Under the pieces are notes generated by a model. It did no database searches, was not told the DNA's origin, and saw only the letters and a program-made list of their open reading frames with translations. From NCBI GenBank assembly GCA_045646145.1, contig JAZRKE010000010.1, forward strand, positions 23,742-87,741: a DNA stretch of 64,000 bases. Reading direction: 5' to 3'. Shown here in pieces: positions 56,049 through 64,000 of this stretch; position 1 is the first letter of the stretch; each line of letters opens with the position of its first letter. The DNA is from SIG565 sp045646145. GTDB taxonomy: Bacteria; Bacillota; Clostridia; Oscillospirales; Acutalibacteraceae. The position numbers and the translations under genes were made by a program.

Positions 56049-56474
56049 ATGTTTAACTTAGTAGTATTAACCGGTAGACTTACCGCCGATCCGGAGCTTA
56101 AATATACTCCGAACAATATTCCGGTTACATCTTTCTCAATCGCAGTCTCCCGCCGCTATAAAGCAGGAGAAGAAACTCAGGCTGATTTTATTAATATCGT
56201 TGCTTGGCGCCAGACCGCCGAGTTCGTTACCAAGTATTTCAGCAAGGGTAGTATGATCGGCATTGAGGGTTCAATTCAGACCCGCAGATATACAGATAAG
56301 GAAGGCAAAAACAGAACCGCTTTCGAAGTTGTTGCAAACAATGTTCAGTTTGTTGAATCCAAGCGCGACGGTGCTGCTTCTGCAAGTAGCGAGGCTCCCG
56401 TTTCCTTCAGCAACGCGTCAGCCAACGAATTCGTTGAAATTGATAACGGTTCCGACGATGATTTGCCATTCTAA
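56049..56474 (+). CDS. ssb: Single-stranded DNA-binding protein
   Basis: SSB, 141 residues: an OB-fold (about 1-105, NLVVLTGRLTADPELKYTPN, FINIVAWRQTAEFVTKYFSK), a short linker and the acidic tail ending DNGSDDDLPF, which recruits repair and replication partners. Located between rpsF and rpsR as in most Firmicutes. GGAGGAAGACCTAT precedes the ATG. Confidence 0.97.
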   Translation: MFNLVVLTGRLTADPELKYTPNNIPVTSFSIAVSRRYKAGEETQADFINIVAWRQTAEFVTKYFSKGSMIGIEGSIQTRRYTDKEGKNRTAFEVVANNVQFVESKRDGAASASSEAPVSFSNASANEFVEIDNGSDDDLPF

Positions 56475-56509
56475 TTTTTATTTTAGAATAATTGTAAGGA
56501 GGCAGAACT

Positions 56510-56752
56510 ATGGAAAAGAATAACGAGAAAATGGCTCGTAGAAAGCCTCGCAGAAAGGTTTGCCACTTCTGTGTAGATCGCGTTGAGGCTATTGATTATA
56601 AAGATGTAGCAAAGCTTCGCAAGTTCGTATCCGAGCGTGCAAAGATTCTTCCCCGCCGCGCTACCGGCACCTGCGCAAAGCACCAGAGAGAGCTTACAAC
56701 TGCAATCAAACGTGCTCGCCAGATAGCTTTATTACCTTATGTTAATGATTAA
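56510..56752 (+). CDS. rpsR: 30S ribosomal protein S18
   Basis: bS18, 80 residues. RRKVCHFCVD with a further CAKHQREL indicates the zinc-binding (C+) form. LPRRATGTCAKHQRELTTAI is diagnostic. GGAGGCAGAACT precedes the ATG; a start at the second Met (MARRKPRRK, 56531) is also possible. Last gene of the operon. Confidence 0.96.
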   Translation: MEKNNEKMARRKPRRKVCHFCVDRVEAIDYKDVAKLRKFVSERAKILPRRATGTCAKHQRELTTAIKRARQIALLPYVND

Positions 56753-56756
56753 TTTT

Positions 56757-56784
56757 TAAGAACCGCCGTTGGCGGTTCTTTTTT
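56757..56784 (+). terminator. Terminator of rpsF-ssb-rpsR
   Basis: AAGAACCGCC pairs with GGCGGTTCTT across GTT, followed by a T run. Confidence 0.9.
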
Positions 56785-56793
56785 TGCTTTACT

Positions 56794-56832
56794 AAAAACC
56801 GCCTTTTTTCGACGAAAAAGGTGGTTTTTTGT
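56794..56832 (+). terminator. Second terminator in tandem
   Basis: AAAAACCGCCTTTTTTC pairs with GAAAAAGGTGGTTTTTT around GAC. It is long and followed by more T; it may also serve as a backup stop. Confidence 0.75.
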
Positions 56833-56907
56833 TGAATTTTCACAAAAACTATACACCAAATATTGTCAGCCTATTTTAAGTTTACCAATTTTTTCATACT
56901 TTTCCTA

Positions 56908-56936
56908 TTGAAAAAAGAAATAACCTCTGTTACAAT
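56908..56936 (+). promoter_or_regulatory. Promoter of the glycogen operon
   Basis: TTGAAA (56908-56913) and TACAAT (56931-56936) have a 17-base spacer; glgB starts 35 bases later. Confidence 0.65.
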
Positions 56937-56970
56937 ATAAATATAGAAATACATTTTCGGAGTTTTTTTA

Positions 56971-58839
56971 ATGCAGGATAGAATAAATAATTTTCATAAT
57001 CAGTTGTGCTCTGATGCTTACGAATATCTGGGCTCATTTTTAAACGGCGATACGGCTGTTTTCAGGGTTTGGGCTCCCAACGCTACAAATGTTGGGGTGT
57101 GCGGAGATTTTAACGGTTGGACACCTCAGCCTATGCTGAAAATTACAGGCGGCATATGGGAAACCACCATTTCGGGTGTGCACAAATATGATAATTATAA
57201 ATATTCTGTTACCGATAAATTCGGCAAGACCGTTTTAAAGGCCGACCCATTTGGCAGACATTTTGAAACAAGTCCCGAAACGGCTACCAAGATTTATCCG
57301 CTTGGCTCTCACGTCTGGCGGGATAAAAAATGGATTAATGCTAGAAAAAAGCAAAATATATATGAATCGCCCGTTAATATTTACGAGGTGCATTTAGGCT
57401 CGTGGCAGAGGAATGATGACGGGAGTGTGCTCGACTATGTTACCGTGGCGCACCGTCTTAGCCATTATGTTAAAGATATGGGCTACACTCACATTGAATT
57501 GATGCCCATAACCGAGCATCCCTTTGAAGGCTCTTGGGGATATCAGGTAACGGGATATTTTGCCCCGACCTCGCGCTACGGCACGCCCGACGATTTTATG
57601 AAATTGGTTGATATAATGCACGAAAATGACATTGGAGTAATACTCGACTGGGTACCCGCCCATTTCCCCCGCGATGAACACGGACTATTCCGTTTTGATG
57701 GAGAGCCCTGCTTTGAATACCAGGACACCCGCAAGGGTGAACATAAGGAATGGGGCACCTGCGTTTTCGATTACGGCAGGGTTGAGGTTATGAACTTCCT
57801 TATTTCCTCGGCTGTGTTCTGGCTTAAAGAGTACCATATTGACGGACTGCGCGTTGATGCGGTAGCCTCAATGCTCTACCTTGACTATAACCGCCGCGAC
57901 GGCGAGTGGCTGCCCAATTCCTACGGTGGCAGAGAAAATTTAGAGGCTGTTGAATTTTTAAAAAGACTTAACGAAGCGGCTTTTGCGGCTAATGAGAATG
58001 TGCTGATGATTGCCGAGGAGTCAACCGCGTGGCCGATGGTTACAAAACCTGCCAATATAGGCGGACTCGGCTTTAACTTTAAATGGAATATGGGTTGGAT
58101 GAACGATATGCTCCGTTACGCATCTTTAGACCCCATTTTCCGCCGCGACAATCACGATCATCTTACATTTTCCTTCTTCTATGCTTTTTCCGAAAACTTT
58201 ATTCTGCCGATTTCTCACGACGAGGTGGTTCACGGGAAATGCTCAATGATTAATAAAATGCCGGGTGAATACGAGCAGAAATTTGCATCGCTCAGAGCAT
58301 TTTACGCCTATATGATGGCGCATCCCGGCAAAAAGCTTTTATTTATGGGTCAGGAATTTGCCCAGTTTATTGAGTGGAACTATAAACAGGCATTAGATTG
58401 GCTACTGCTTGACTATGAAGCCCATACCAAGATGCAGTATTTCACCAAAACCCTTAATAAACTGTATCTCGCCCACCCTGAATTCTGGGAGATTGATTTT
58501 TCGTGGGAGGGCTTTAGCTGGATTTCCTCTGATGATAACACACAAAGTGTTATAGCCTTCAGAAGAATTGCCAAAAGCGGCGAAGAAATTATTGCCGTTT
58601 GCAACTTTACCCCTGTAACACGGGAAAACTATCGGATAGGCGTTCCGACAAGCAACGCAATTAAACCGATTTTTTCAACCTCCTGGCAGGAGTTTGGCGG
58701 AGAAAATAAAAAAAGTATGCGCCAGATTAAATCGGAGAAAAAGGCTATGCACGGCTTTGATAATTCGGTTAGTCTTAACATTCCCGGGCTTTCGGTTACA
58801 TTCTACAAGCCAATAGCGAATAAAAAAGACAAGCGATAA
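56971..58839 (+). CDS. glgB: 1,4-alpha-glucan branching enzyme
   Basis: GH13 branching enzyme, 622 residues, which adds alpha-1,6 branches to glycogen. A CBM48 module lies at about 20-110 (FRVWAPNATNVGVCGDFNGW), then the catalytic barrel with DGLRVDAVASMLYLDY (nucleophile Asp), MIAEESTAWP (acid Glu) and PISHDEVVHGK (transition-state Asp), and the all-beta C-terminal domain. It lacks the longer N1 domain of E. coli GlgB. CGGAG precedes the ATG. First gene of glgB-glgC-glgD-glgA. Confidence 0.96.
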   Translation: MQDRINNFHNQLCSDAYEYLGSFLNGDTAVFRVWAPNATNVGVCGDFNGWTPQPMLKITGGIWETTISGVHKYDNYKYSVTDKFGKTVLKADPFGRHFETSPETATKIYPLGSHVWRDKKWINARKKQNIYESPVNIYEVHLGSWQRNDDGSVLDYVTVAHRLSHYVKDMGYTHIELMPITEHPFEGSWGYQVTGYFAPTSRYGTPDDFMKLVDIMHENDIGVILDWVPAHFPRDEHGLFRFDGEPCFEYQDTRKGEHKEWGTCVFDYGRVEVMNFLISSAVFWLKEYHIDGLRVDAVASMLYLDYNRRDGEWLPNSYGGRENLEAVEFLKRLNEAAFAANENVLMIAEESTAWPMVTKPANIGGLGFNFKWNMGWMNDMLRYASLDPIFRRDNHDHLTFSFFYAFSENFILPISHDEVVHGKCSMINKMPGEYEQKFASLRAFYAYMMAHPGKKLLFMGQEFAQFIEWNYKQALDWLLLDYEAHTKMQYFTKTLNKLYLAHPEFWEIDFSWEGFSWISSDDNTQSVIAFRRIAKSGEEIIAVCNFTPVTRENYRIGVPTSNAIKPIFSTSWQEFGGENKKSMRQIKSEKKAMHGFDNSVSLNIPGLSVTFYKPIANKKDKR

Positions 58840-58911
58840 ATATATCTAGATAAAGGGTATTAAAATTAAGCGCGACAGTTTCTGCCACGCTAAAATACAG
58901 GAGTGATTAAT

Positions 58912-60132
58912 GTGAAAAAAACCAAATGCGTTGCAATGCTGCTTGCGGGCGGACAAGGCAGCAGACTCGGTGTCTTAACAAAAAAGATTGCCAAACCTGC
59001 AGTGCCCTACGGCGGAAAATACCGAATAATTGATTTTCCGCTATCAAACTGCATAAACTCAGGCATTGATACAGTAGGTGTACTGACGCAGTATCAGCCA
59101 CTTGAGCTCAATGACTATATCGGCTCAGGCAAGCCTTGGGATTTAGACCGCCTATCAGGAGGAGTGCACGTGCTTCCCCCCTATCAAAAAAGTAAGGGTG
59201 GCGACTGGTACAAGGGAACTGCCAATGCAATTTATCAGAATATGCATTTTATAGAGCGCTACAACCCCGAATATGTTTTGGTGCTCTCGGGCGACCACAT
59301 CTATAAAATGGATTACTCTAAAATGATAGAGCTGCACGAAAAAGAAAATGCAGACGGCACTATTGCGGTACTCAATGTATCCTTAGAAGAGGCAAGCCGT
59401 TTCGGAATTATGAATGCGGACGAAAACGGTGTTATCTATGAATTTGAGGAAAAGCCCAAAAAGCCTAAGAGCACACTCGCTTCGATGGGTATATATGTAT
59501 TCCGTTGGGATAAGCTTAAAAAATATCTGACCGAGGATGAGAAGAACGAAAACTCCTCTAACGACTTTGGTAAGGATGTTATTCCCGCAATGCTAGGCGC
59601 GGGAGAGAAAATGATTGTTTACCGCTTTGACGATTACTGGAAGGATGTTGGAACGGTTGAATCCCTTTGGGACGCTAACCTTGATCTGCTTAATCCCAAA
59701 ATCAACCTTAACCTTTCCGACCCTAACTGGAAAATCTATTCTCGTTCCCACGCACTTCCCCCTCACTATATCGGCTCTAAAGCCCGAGTGGAGAATTCAC
59801 TTATAACCGATGGCTGTGATATTTCAGGAAGCCTTGATTTCTCAATCCTTTTTGAGAATGTAACCGTAGAGGAGGGTGCGATTGTCGATTACTCTCTGAT
59901 TATGCCGGGTGCAGTTATTAAAAAAGGCGCTAAGGTGCGTTATGCAATAGTTGCTGAAAATGCCGTAATTGAAGAAAACGCGATTATCGGCAAAAGCCCC
60001 GAGGAATGTGAAAATGTTGAAGACTGGGGAATCACTGTTATCGGCGATAATCTGAAGGTCGGAAAGAAAGCGGTAATCGGAGCAAAACAGATGATAGAAG
60101 AAAACATAAAGGAGGGCGAACACCGTGATTAA
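58912..60132 (+). CDS. glgC: Glucose-1-phosphate adenylyltransferase, catalytic subunit
   Basis: GlgC, 406 residues, makes ADP-glucose, the first committed step of glycogen synthesis. LLAGGQGSRLGVLTKKIAKP is the nucleotide-binding loop; SGDHIYKMDY holds the catalytic Asp and EFEEKPKKPKS the glucose-1-phosphate region; the C-terminal left-handed beta-helix is present from about 285. I chose GTG at 58912, eight bases after AGGAG; GTG at 58903 overlaps that site. It overlaps glgD by eight bases. Confidence 0.95.
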   Translation: MKKTKCVAMLLAGGQGSRLGVLTKKIAKPAVPYGGKYRIIDFPLSNCINSGIDTVGVLTQYQPLELNDYIGSGKPWDLDRLSGGVHVLPPYQKSKGGDWYKGTANAIYQNMHFIERYNPEYVLVLSGDHIYKMDYSKMIELHEKENADGTIAVLNVSLEEASRFGIMNADENGVIYEFEEKPKKPKSTLASMGIYVFRWDKLKKYLTEDEKNENSSNDFGKDVIPAMLGAGEKMIVYRFDDYWKDVGTVESLWDANLDLLNPKINLNLSDPNWKIYSRSHALPPHYIGSKARVENSLITDGCDISGSLDFSILFENVTVEEGAIVDYSLIMPGAVIKKGAKVRYAIVAENAVIEENAIIGKSPEECENVEDWGITVIGDNLKVGKKAVIGAKQMIEENIKEGEHRD

Positions 60133-61243
60133 GAACAATGTAATGGGAATAATTTTTGCCAATTCTAACGATGAATTGGTGCCTCAATTCACCAAAAAAC
60201 GCTCTATGGCTTCTATCCCTTTTGGCGGCAGATACCGCCTGATTGATTTTGCTCTGTCCAATTTTGTTAATGCAGGAATAAACAAGGTCGGCATTATCAC
60301 CAAAAGCAACTATAATTCTCTGCTTGACCATTTAGGAAGCGGCATCTCGTGGGACCTCGACCGCAAAAACGGTGGGCTCTTTATGCTGCCACCCTTCAGC
60401 ACCGATAAAGCAGGCTTCTTTAACAGCCGAATTGATGCTTTAGCCGGTGTTATGACCTTTTTAAGACGCAGTAATGAAGAATATGTAGTGCTGTCTGACA
60501 GTGATATTGTGAGTAATATAGATATTGATAAATTGATTTCTGCGCATAAAGAAAGCGGAGTTGGTATAACGGTAGCCTATAAAAACGGTATTCTGCCCAA
60601 AACGCAGAGAAAAACAATGTTGCTCAATATTACCGAAAACAATACCGTTAATGATATTGAGTATAAAGAAGAGTGTGATAAAATCTGCAACTACAGCATT
60701 GATATATTTGTTATAAGCAGACAGCTACTTATCGACATTATTTCGGTGGCTTCGAAATATAACGCCCCCACTCCCTCAAAGGAAATGCTCAAAAATAATA
60801 TTGGTGATATAACCGTAGGTGCGTATGAAATCAAGGAATTTGCAGAAATTATCTATAGCAAAGAACGCTATGCCGAGATTAGTATGAGTCTGCTGTGCCG
60901 AGAAAAAGGAGAACAGTTATTTAGCACCGAGCGCCCCGTTTACACCAAAACGCGCGACGATATGCCAACACGCTACGGTGTGAATTCCATGGCCGACAAC
61001 TGCCTTATTGCAGGCGGAAGTGTTATAGAGGGTGCGGTTAAAAACAGTATTCTGTTCCGTGGCGTTACGGTTGGTAACGACACCGAAATTGCCAACTCTA
61101 TTATAATGCAGGGGGCAAAAATCGGTAAGGGGTGTAAACTCGAGAATGTTATTATCGATAAAGCCGCCGTTATTTCCGACGGTATGACCCTTATAGGTAA
61201 GCCCGATAATTACATCTACATCGAGAAAGAAAAAACAATATAG
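60125..61243 (+). CDS. glgD: GlgD subunit of ADP-glucose pyrophosphorylase
   Basis: GlgD, 372 residues, a GlgC-like partner subunit typical of Firmicutes. The glycine-rich nucleotide loop of GlgC is replaced (MGIIFANSNDELVPQFTKKR), so it is probably non-catalytic and modulates GlgC in a mixed tetramer, as shown for Bacillus-group enzymes. FGGRYRLIDFALSNFVNAGI and the beta-helix C-terminus are retained. The start is GTG, with AGGAGGGCG seven bases upstream, inside the end of glgC. Confidence 0.94.
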   Translation: MIKNNVMGIIFANSNDELVPQFTKKRSMASIPFGGRYRLIDFALSNFVNAGINKVGIITKSNYNSLLDHLGSGISWDLDRKNGGLFMLPPFSTDKAGFFNSRIDALAGVMTFLRRSNEEYVVLSDSDIVSNIDIDKLISAHKESGVGITVAYKNGILPKTQRKTMLLNITENNTVNDIEYKEECDKICNYSIDIFVISRQLLIDIISVASKYNAPTPSKEMLKNNIGDITVGAYEIKEFAEIIYSKERYAEISMSLLCREKGEQLFSTERPVYTKTRDDMPTRYGVNSMADNCLIAGGSVIEGAVKNSILFRGVTVGNDTEIANSIIMQGAKIGKGCKLENVIIDKAAVISDGMTLIGKPDNYIYIEKEKTI

Positions 61244-61283
61244 TGTGGCAGGACCCGAACCTGTCGTTCAAAAGGAGTTAAAA

Positions 61284-62699
61284 ATGAAAGTTTTATACGC
61301 TACAAGCGAAGCCTACCCGTTTGCAATGTCGGGCGGACTTGCCGATGTTGCGGGTGCACTTCCCAAAGCACTCCGCAAGAGGCTTGTGGGATGCCGCATA
61401 ATTTTGCCGCTATATGCTTCAATCAGTGAAGAAATGCGTGCTAAAATGACATTTATTACAAGCATTACTGTGCCTGTTTCGTGGCGCCGCCAATATTGCG
61501 GCGTTTTCGAAGCCCACGAAAATGGAGTAATCTATTATTTTATTGATAACCAGTATTATTTCGGCAGAGAGGGGCTTTACGGGCACTATGACGATGCCGA
61601 GCGCTTCGCCTTCTTTTCCCGTGCGGTGCTTGAGGTGCTGCCCGCAATAAACTTTAAGCCTGATATTATCCACTGCAACGACTGGCAGACCGCTATGGTG
61701 CCTGTTTATCTTAATGTTTTCTACCGCGAAAATGAATTCTTCCGCGATATGAAGACAGTTTTCACAATTCACAACATTCAGTATCAGGGCAAGTACGGAC
61801 ATGAGCTGACAGGGGACGTTTTAGGTCTTCCGCCCGAATGTGAAAACATTATCGACTATTCCGGCTGCGTTAACTTAATGAAAGGGGCATTCGTAACCTC
61901 CGATAAGCTGACAACGGTGTCGCCTACCTATTCCTATGAAATTCTGAATCCGTATTTTTCCCATGGGCTTGACGGCATTTTAAACACTATGCAGTATAAG
62001 CTTTCGGGTATTATCAACGGCATTGATACCGATGTTTATAACCCCGAAACCGACCCAATGATTTATAAGAACTATAGTTTCAAGGATAAAAGCGGCAAGG
62101 CGATTAATAAAGCCGAGCTGCAAAAAGAAATGGGACTTCCCGAAAAGCCCGACACCGCAGTTATAGGCATTGTATCCCGCCTTGTTAAACACAAGGGCTT
62201 CGACCTTGTAACAAGGGTGTTTGAGGAAATTTTAGGCGCCGATGTTCAGTTTGTAATTCTCGGCTCGGGCGACTGGGAATTTGAAACCTTCTTTCACGAT
62301 ATGTCGGTGCAATACCCCGAAAAAGTTGCTTTTAAAAAGGGCTTTATTCCTACACTTGCCCACAAGATTTATGCAGGTGCCGATATTTTCTTAATGCCCT
62401 CTCAGAGTGAGCCGTGCGGACTCGCGCAGATGGTGGCGCTTCGTTACGGTACAATCCCGATTGTAAGGGAAACAGGCGGACTTAACGATACCATTAAAGA
62501 TAGCGGAGACGGCGAAGGCAACGGCTTTACCTTCAAGCTGTTTAACGCCCACGATATGCTCAATTCGGTTTGGCGTGCACTTCAGGGCTATAACGATAAA
62601 GCGGGTTGGGAAACCCTTTGCGAGCGCGCTATGAAATGCGATAACAGTTGGGGCAAATCGGCAAACGAATATATAAAACTTTATAAAAGCCTACTTTAA
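61284..62699 (+). CDS. glgA: Glycogen synthase (GT5)
   Basis: GlgA, 471 residues, transfers glucose from ADP-glucose to glycogen. The start at 61284 has AAAGGAG six bases upstream; a 13-codon extension is rejected. The N-terminal FAMSGGLADVAGALPKAL is the ADP-glucose motif (Met-Ser in place of the common Lys-Thr), and the C-terminal domain has MPSQSEPCGLAQMVALRYGT with the catalytic Glu. It closes the glycogen operon. Confidence 0.95.
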   Translation: MKVLYATSEAYPFAMSGGLADVAGALPKALRKRLVGCRIILPLYASISEEMRAKMTFITSITVPVSWRRQYCGVFEAHENGVIYYFIDNQYYFGREGLYGHYDDAERFAFFSRAVLEVLPAINFKPDIIHCNDWQTAMVPVYLNVFYRENEFFRDMKTVFTIHNIQYQGKYGHELTGDVLGLPPECENIIDYSGCVNLMKGAFVTSDKLTTVSPTYSYEILNPYFSHGLDGILNTMQYKLSGIINGIDTDVYNPETDPMIYKNYSFKDKSGKAINKAELQKEMGLPEKPDTAVIGIVSRLVKHKGFDLVTRVFEEILGADVQFVILGSGDWEFETFFHDMSVQYPEKVAFKKGFIPTLAHKIYAGADIFLMPSQSEPCGLAQMVALRYGTIPIVRETGGLNDTIKDSGDGEGNGFTFKLFNAHDMLNSVWRALQGYNDKAGWETLCERAMKCDNSWGKSANEYIKLYKSLL

Positions 62700-62701
62700 T
62701 G

Positions 62702-62730
62702 TTTACAAATATTTTGAAATGTGTTAGAAT
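62702..62730 (+). promoter_or_regulatory. Promoter of uppP
   Basis: TTTACA (62702-62707) and TAGAAT (62725-62730), 17 bases apart. Confidence 0.6.
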
Positions 62731-62759
62731 ATATTGGCTCTCCAAAGAGGGCCAATATA
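62730..62759 (+). promoter_or_regulatory. Palindrome at the uppP transcription start
   Basis: TATATTGGC pairs with GCCAATATA around CTCTCCAAAGAGG-type centre, also partly self-complementary. It covers the expected transcription start and lies two bases before the ribosome-binding site, so it could be an operator or a 5' hairpin. It may also end the glgA transcript, but no T run follows. Confidence 0.5.
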
Positions 62760-62775
62760 TTTAGGAGTGAGTTTC

Positions 62776-63621
62776 GTGATAGATATTTTTAAGGCAATAC
62801 TTTTGGGTATTATCGAAGGTATTACCGAATGGTTACCCATAAGTAGTACAGGGCACCTCATTTTAGCCGATAAATTCATAAAGCTCGGTGTGAGCGATGC
62901 CTTTATGGAAATGTTCGAGGTTGTAGTTCAGCTCGGAGCCATAATGGCTGTTGTGGTGCTTTTCTGGAATAAACTCTGGCCCTTTACCGTAAGGCAGAGC
63001 AGTTCTGTTATTAAACTTGCAGGAAAGGTTGGACTAAAAAAGAATTCATTTAATTTATGGCTTAAAATACTTGTTGCCTGCTTGCCCGCGGCAGTTATAG
63101 GCCTTTTATTCGATGACTATATTAATGCCATTTTCTTTAATTGGCAGGTAGTATCGGTAATGCTTATTGTTTACGGTATTGCATTTATTGTTATTGAAAC
63201 TATAAACAAAAATAAAGAGCCAAAGATACATACCATCGGCTCACTCAGTTATAAAACCGCCGTTTTTATCGGCGTTTTTCAGATGCTTTCAATGATACCC
63301 GGTACCTCGCGTTCGGGAGCCACTATTTTAGGTGCAATAATCTTAGGTCTTTCCCGTACAGCCGCCGCCGAATTCAGTTTTTATTTAGCCGTTCCCGTAA
63401 TGTTCGGAGCCTCATTACTAAAGCTACTTAAATTCGGCTTCAACTTTACAGGAACCGAGTTTATTATCCTCGCGGCAGGTATGATAACCGCCTTTATAGT
63501 GTCGGTAATAGTTATTAAGTTCTTACTTTCCTTTATCCGTCGCAACAGCTTTAAATCCTTCGGATACTACCGCATAGCCTTAGGTGTTGTGGTTCTGCTT
63601 TATTTCGCACTTGTACATTAA
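62776..63621 (+). CDS. uppP: Undecaprenyl-diphosphatase
   Basis: UppP/BacA, 281 residues, about eight helices. It dephosphorylates undecaprenyl pyrophosphate to recycle the cell-wall lipid carrier and gives bacitracin tolerance. Motif EGITEWLPISSTGHLILADK (residues about 13-32) and PGTSRSGATILGAIILGLSR hold the catalytic residues. The GTG at 62776 has TAGGAGTGA nine bases upstream; a longer frame would include the palindrome and is rejected. Confidence 0.96.
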   Translation: MIDIFKAILLGIIEGITEWLPISSTGHLILADKFIKLGVSDAFMEMFEVVVQLGAIMAVVVLFWNKLWPFTVRQSSSVIKLAGKVGLKKNSFNLWLKILVACLPAAVIGLLFDDYINAIFFNWQVVSVMLIVYGIAFIVIETINKNKEPKIHTIGSLSYKTAVFIGVFQMLSMIPGTSRSGATILGAIILGLSRTAAAEFSFYLAVPVMFGASLLKLLKFGFNFTGTEFIILAAGMITAFIVSVIVIKFLLSFIRRNSFKSFGYYRIALGVVVLLYFALVH

Positions 63622-63631
63622 TTAATAAGAC

Positions 63632-63671
63632 AATCCCCCTTTGTCATAAATTAGACAGAGGGGGATTTTTT
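63632..63671 (+). terminator. Terminator of uppP overlapping the sigK ribosome-binding site
   Basis: AATCCCCCTTTGTC pairs with GACAGAGGGGGATT (one G-T pair) across ATAAATTA, followed by TTTTTT. The 3' arm contains GAGGGGG, which is also the likely ribosome-binding site of the next gene. Confidence 0.85.
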
Positions 63672-64000
63672 ATGCTTTGGAATCTTATTTTAAAAATTGC
63701 TTCATCACTGTTTTATTTTGCACTTCACGTAAGTCCGAATGGCACCTTTCCGCCACCGCTAAAAGCCGCAGAGGAGAGCGACTTGCTCGAAAAAATGCAC
63801 AAGGGAGATACTGCCGCGCGGGATAAACTGATAGAGCATAATCTAAGACTTGTTGCACACATAGTTAAAAAATATTATACCGCCGAGAACACCGAAGACC
63901 TGATTTCAATAGGTACCATAGGTCTTATAAAGGCAATTTCAACCTTTAAAGCAAATAAGGGCATCCGCCTTGCGACCTATGCCTCACGGTGTATAGATAA
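63672..64000 (+). CDS. sigK: Sporulation sigma factor, sigma-K-like (5' part)
   Basis: First 109 codons of a sigma-70-family factor cut by the window edge. FPPPLKAAEESDLLEKMHKG, LIEHNLRLVAHIVKKYY and the region 2 sequence ISIGTIGLIKAISTFKANKG match sigma-K/sigma-E proteins; the LVAHIVKKY variant favours sigma-K, active in the mother cell late in sporulation. No interruption by a skin-type element is visible in the part present. Its ribosome-binding site lies inside the uppP terminator stem. Confidence 0.85.
   Translation, partial: MLWNLILKIASSLFYFALHVSPNGTFPPPLKAAEESDLLEKMHKGDTAARDKLIEHNLRLVAHIVKKYYTAENTEDLISIGTIGLIKAISTFKANKGIRLATYASRCID

Overview
The window reads as chromosome of a low-to-moderate GC, strictly anaerobic, spore-forming clostridial Firmicute, probably an Oscillospiraceae/Ruminococcaceae-type gut bacterium. 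Support: a Firmicutes-order S10-spc-alpha ribosomal operon with zinc-binding S14, L36, S4 and S18; pyruvate:ferredoxin oxidoreductase, a 2[4Fe-4S] ferredoxin and a rubredoxin-first rubrerythrin; the paired GlgC/GlgD subunits; a sigma-K-like gene at the right edge; a T-box and a glycine riboswitch. No rRNA, tRNA or CRISPR array was seen. Assignment to a family or genus is inference from gene content only.

Layout. 1-7.1 kb: tail of ricT, ferredoxin, a small mobile patch (a REP-associated tyrosine transposase and its deleted remnant around a SLOG gene), then pduL-hemW-phosphatase and three lipoprotein or membrane genes. 7.2-22.95 kb, minus strand: one uninterrupted ribosomal operon, rpsJ through secY-adk-map-infA to rpoA-rplQ, with a promoter and structured leader at its right end and a bidirectional terminator at its left end. 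23-36.7 kb: Na/Pi cotransporter with divergent LysR regulator, T-box-controlled thrS lacking the usual TGS domain, nifJ, a TetR/CDF pair, DUF421/DUF4363, and a redox cluster rex / perR - rubrerythrin.

36.67-45.29 kb is an integrated mobilizable element inserted exactly at the 3' end of the rubrerythrin gene. It carries RepL, a putative iteron region, a small relaxosome-type protein, a MobV oriT and relaxase, a pilin-like beta-helix surface protein, a YhdJ-type adenine methyltransferase with a linked putative restriction enzyme, and a tyrosine integrase. It ends in a copy of the rubrerythrin tail. Two further rubrerythrin tails (45.9 and 47.4 kb) delimit older accreted segments holding a well-bounded structured RNA locus that I could not assign, a small Cys-rich protein, a palindromic repeat element and small membrane proteins. 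This hot spot is the most interesting part of the window.

47.5-64 kb returns to ordinary chromosome: small lipoproteins, an SGNH hydrolase, a glycine-riboswitch-controlled amino acid:sodium symporter, an RluA synthase, radC, an ECF S component near coaX, rpsF-ssb-rpsR, the glycogen operon glgB-glgC-glgD-glgA, uppP, and the start of sigK.

Together the genes describe fermentative energy metabolism (PFOR, ferredoxin, PduL-type phosphotransacylase), glycogen storage, peroxide defence without respiration (PerR, rubrerythrin) and NADH sensing (Rex). Coordinates of starts were adjusted to ribosome-binding sites where the sequence allowed.
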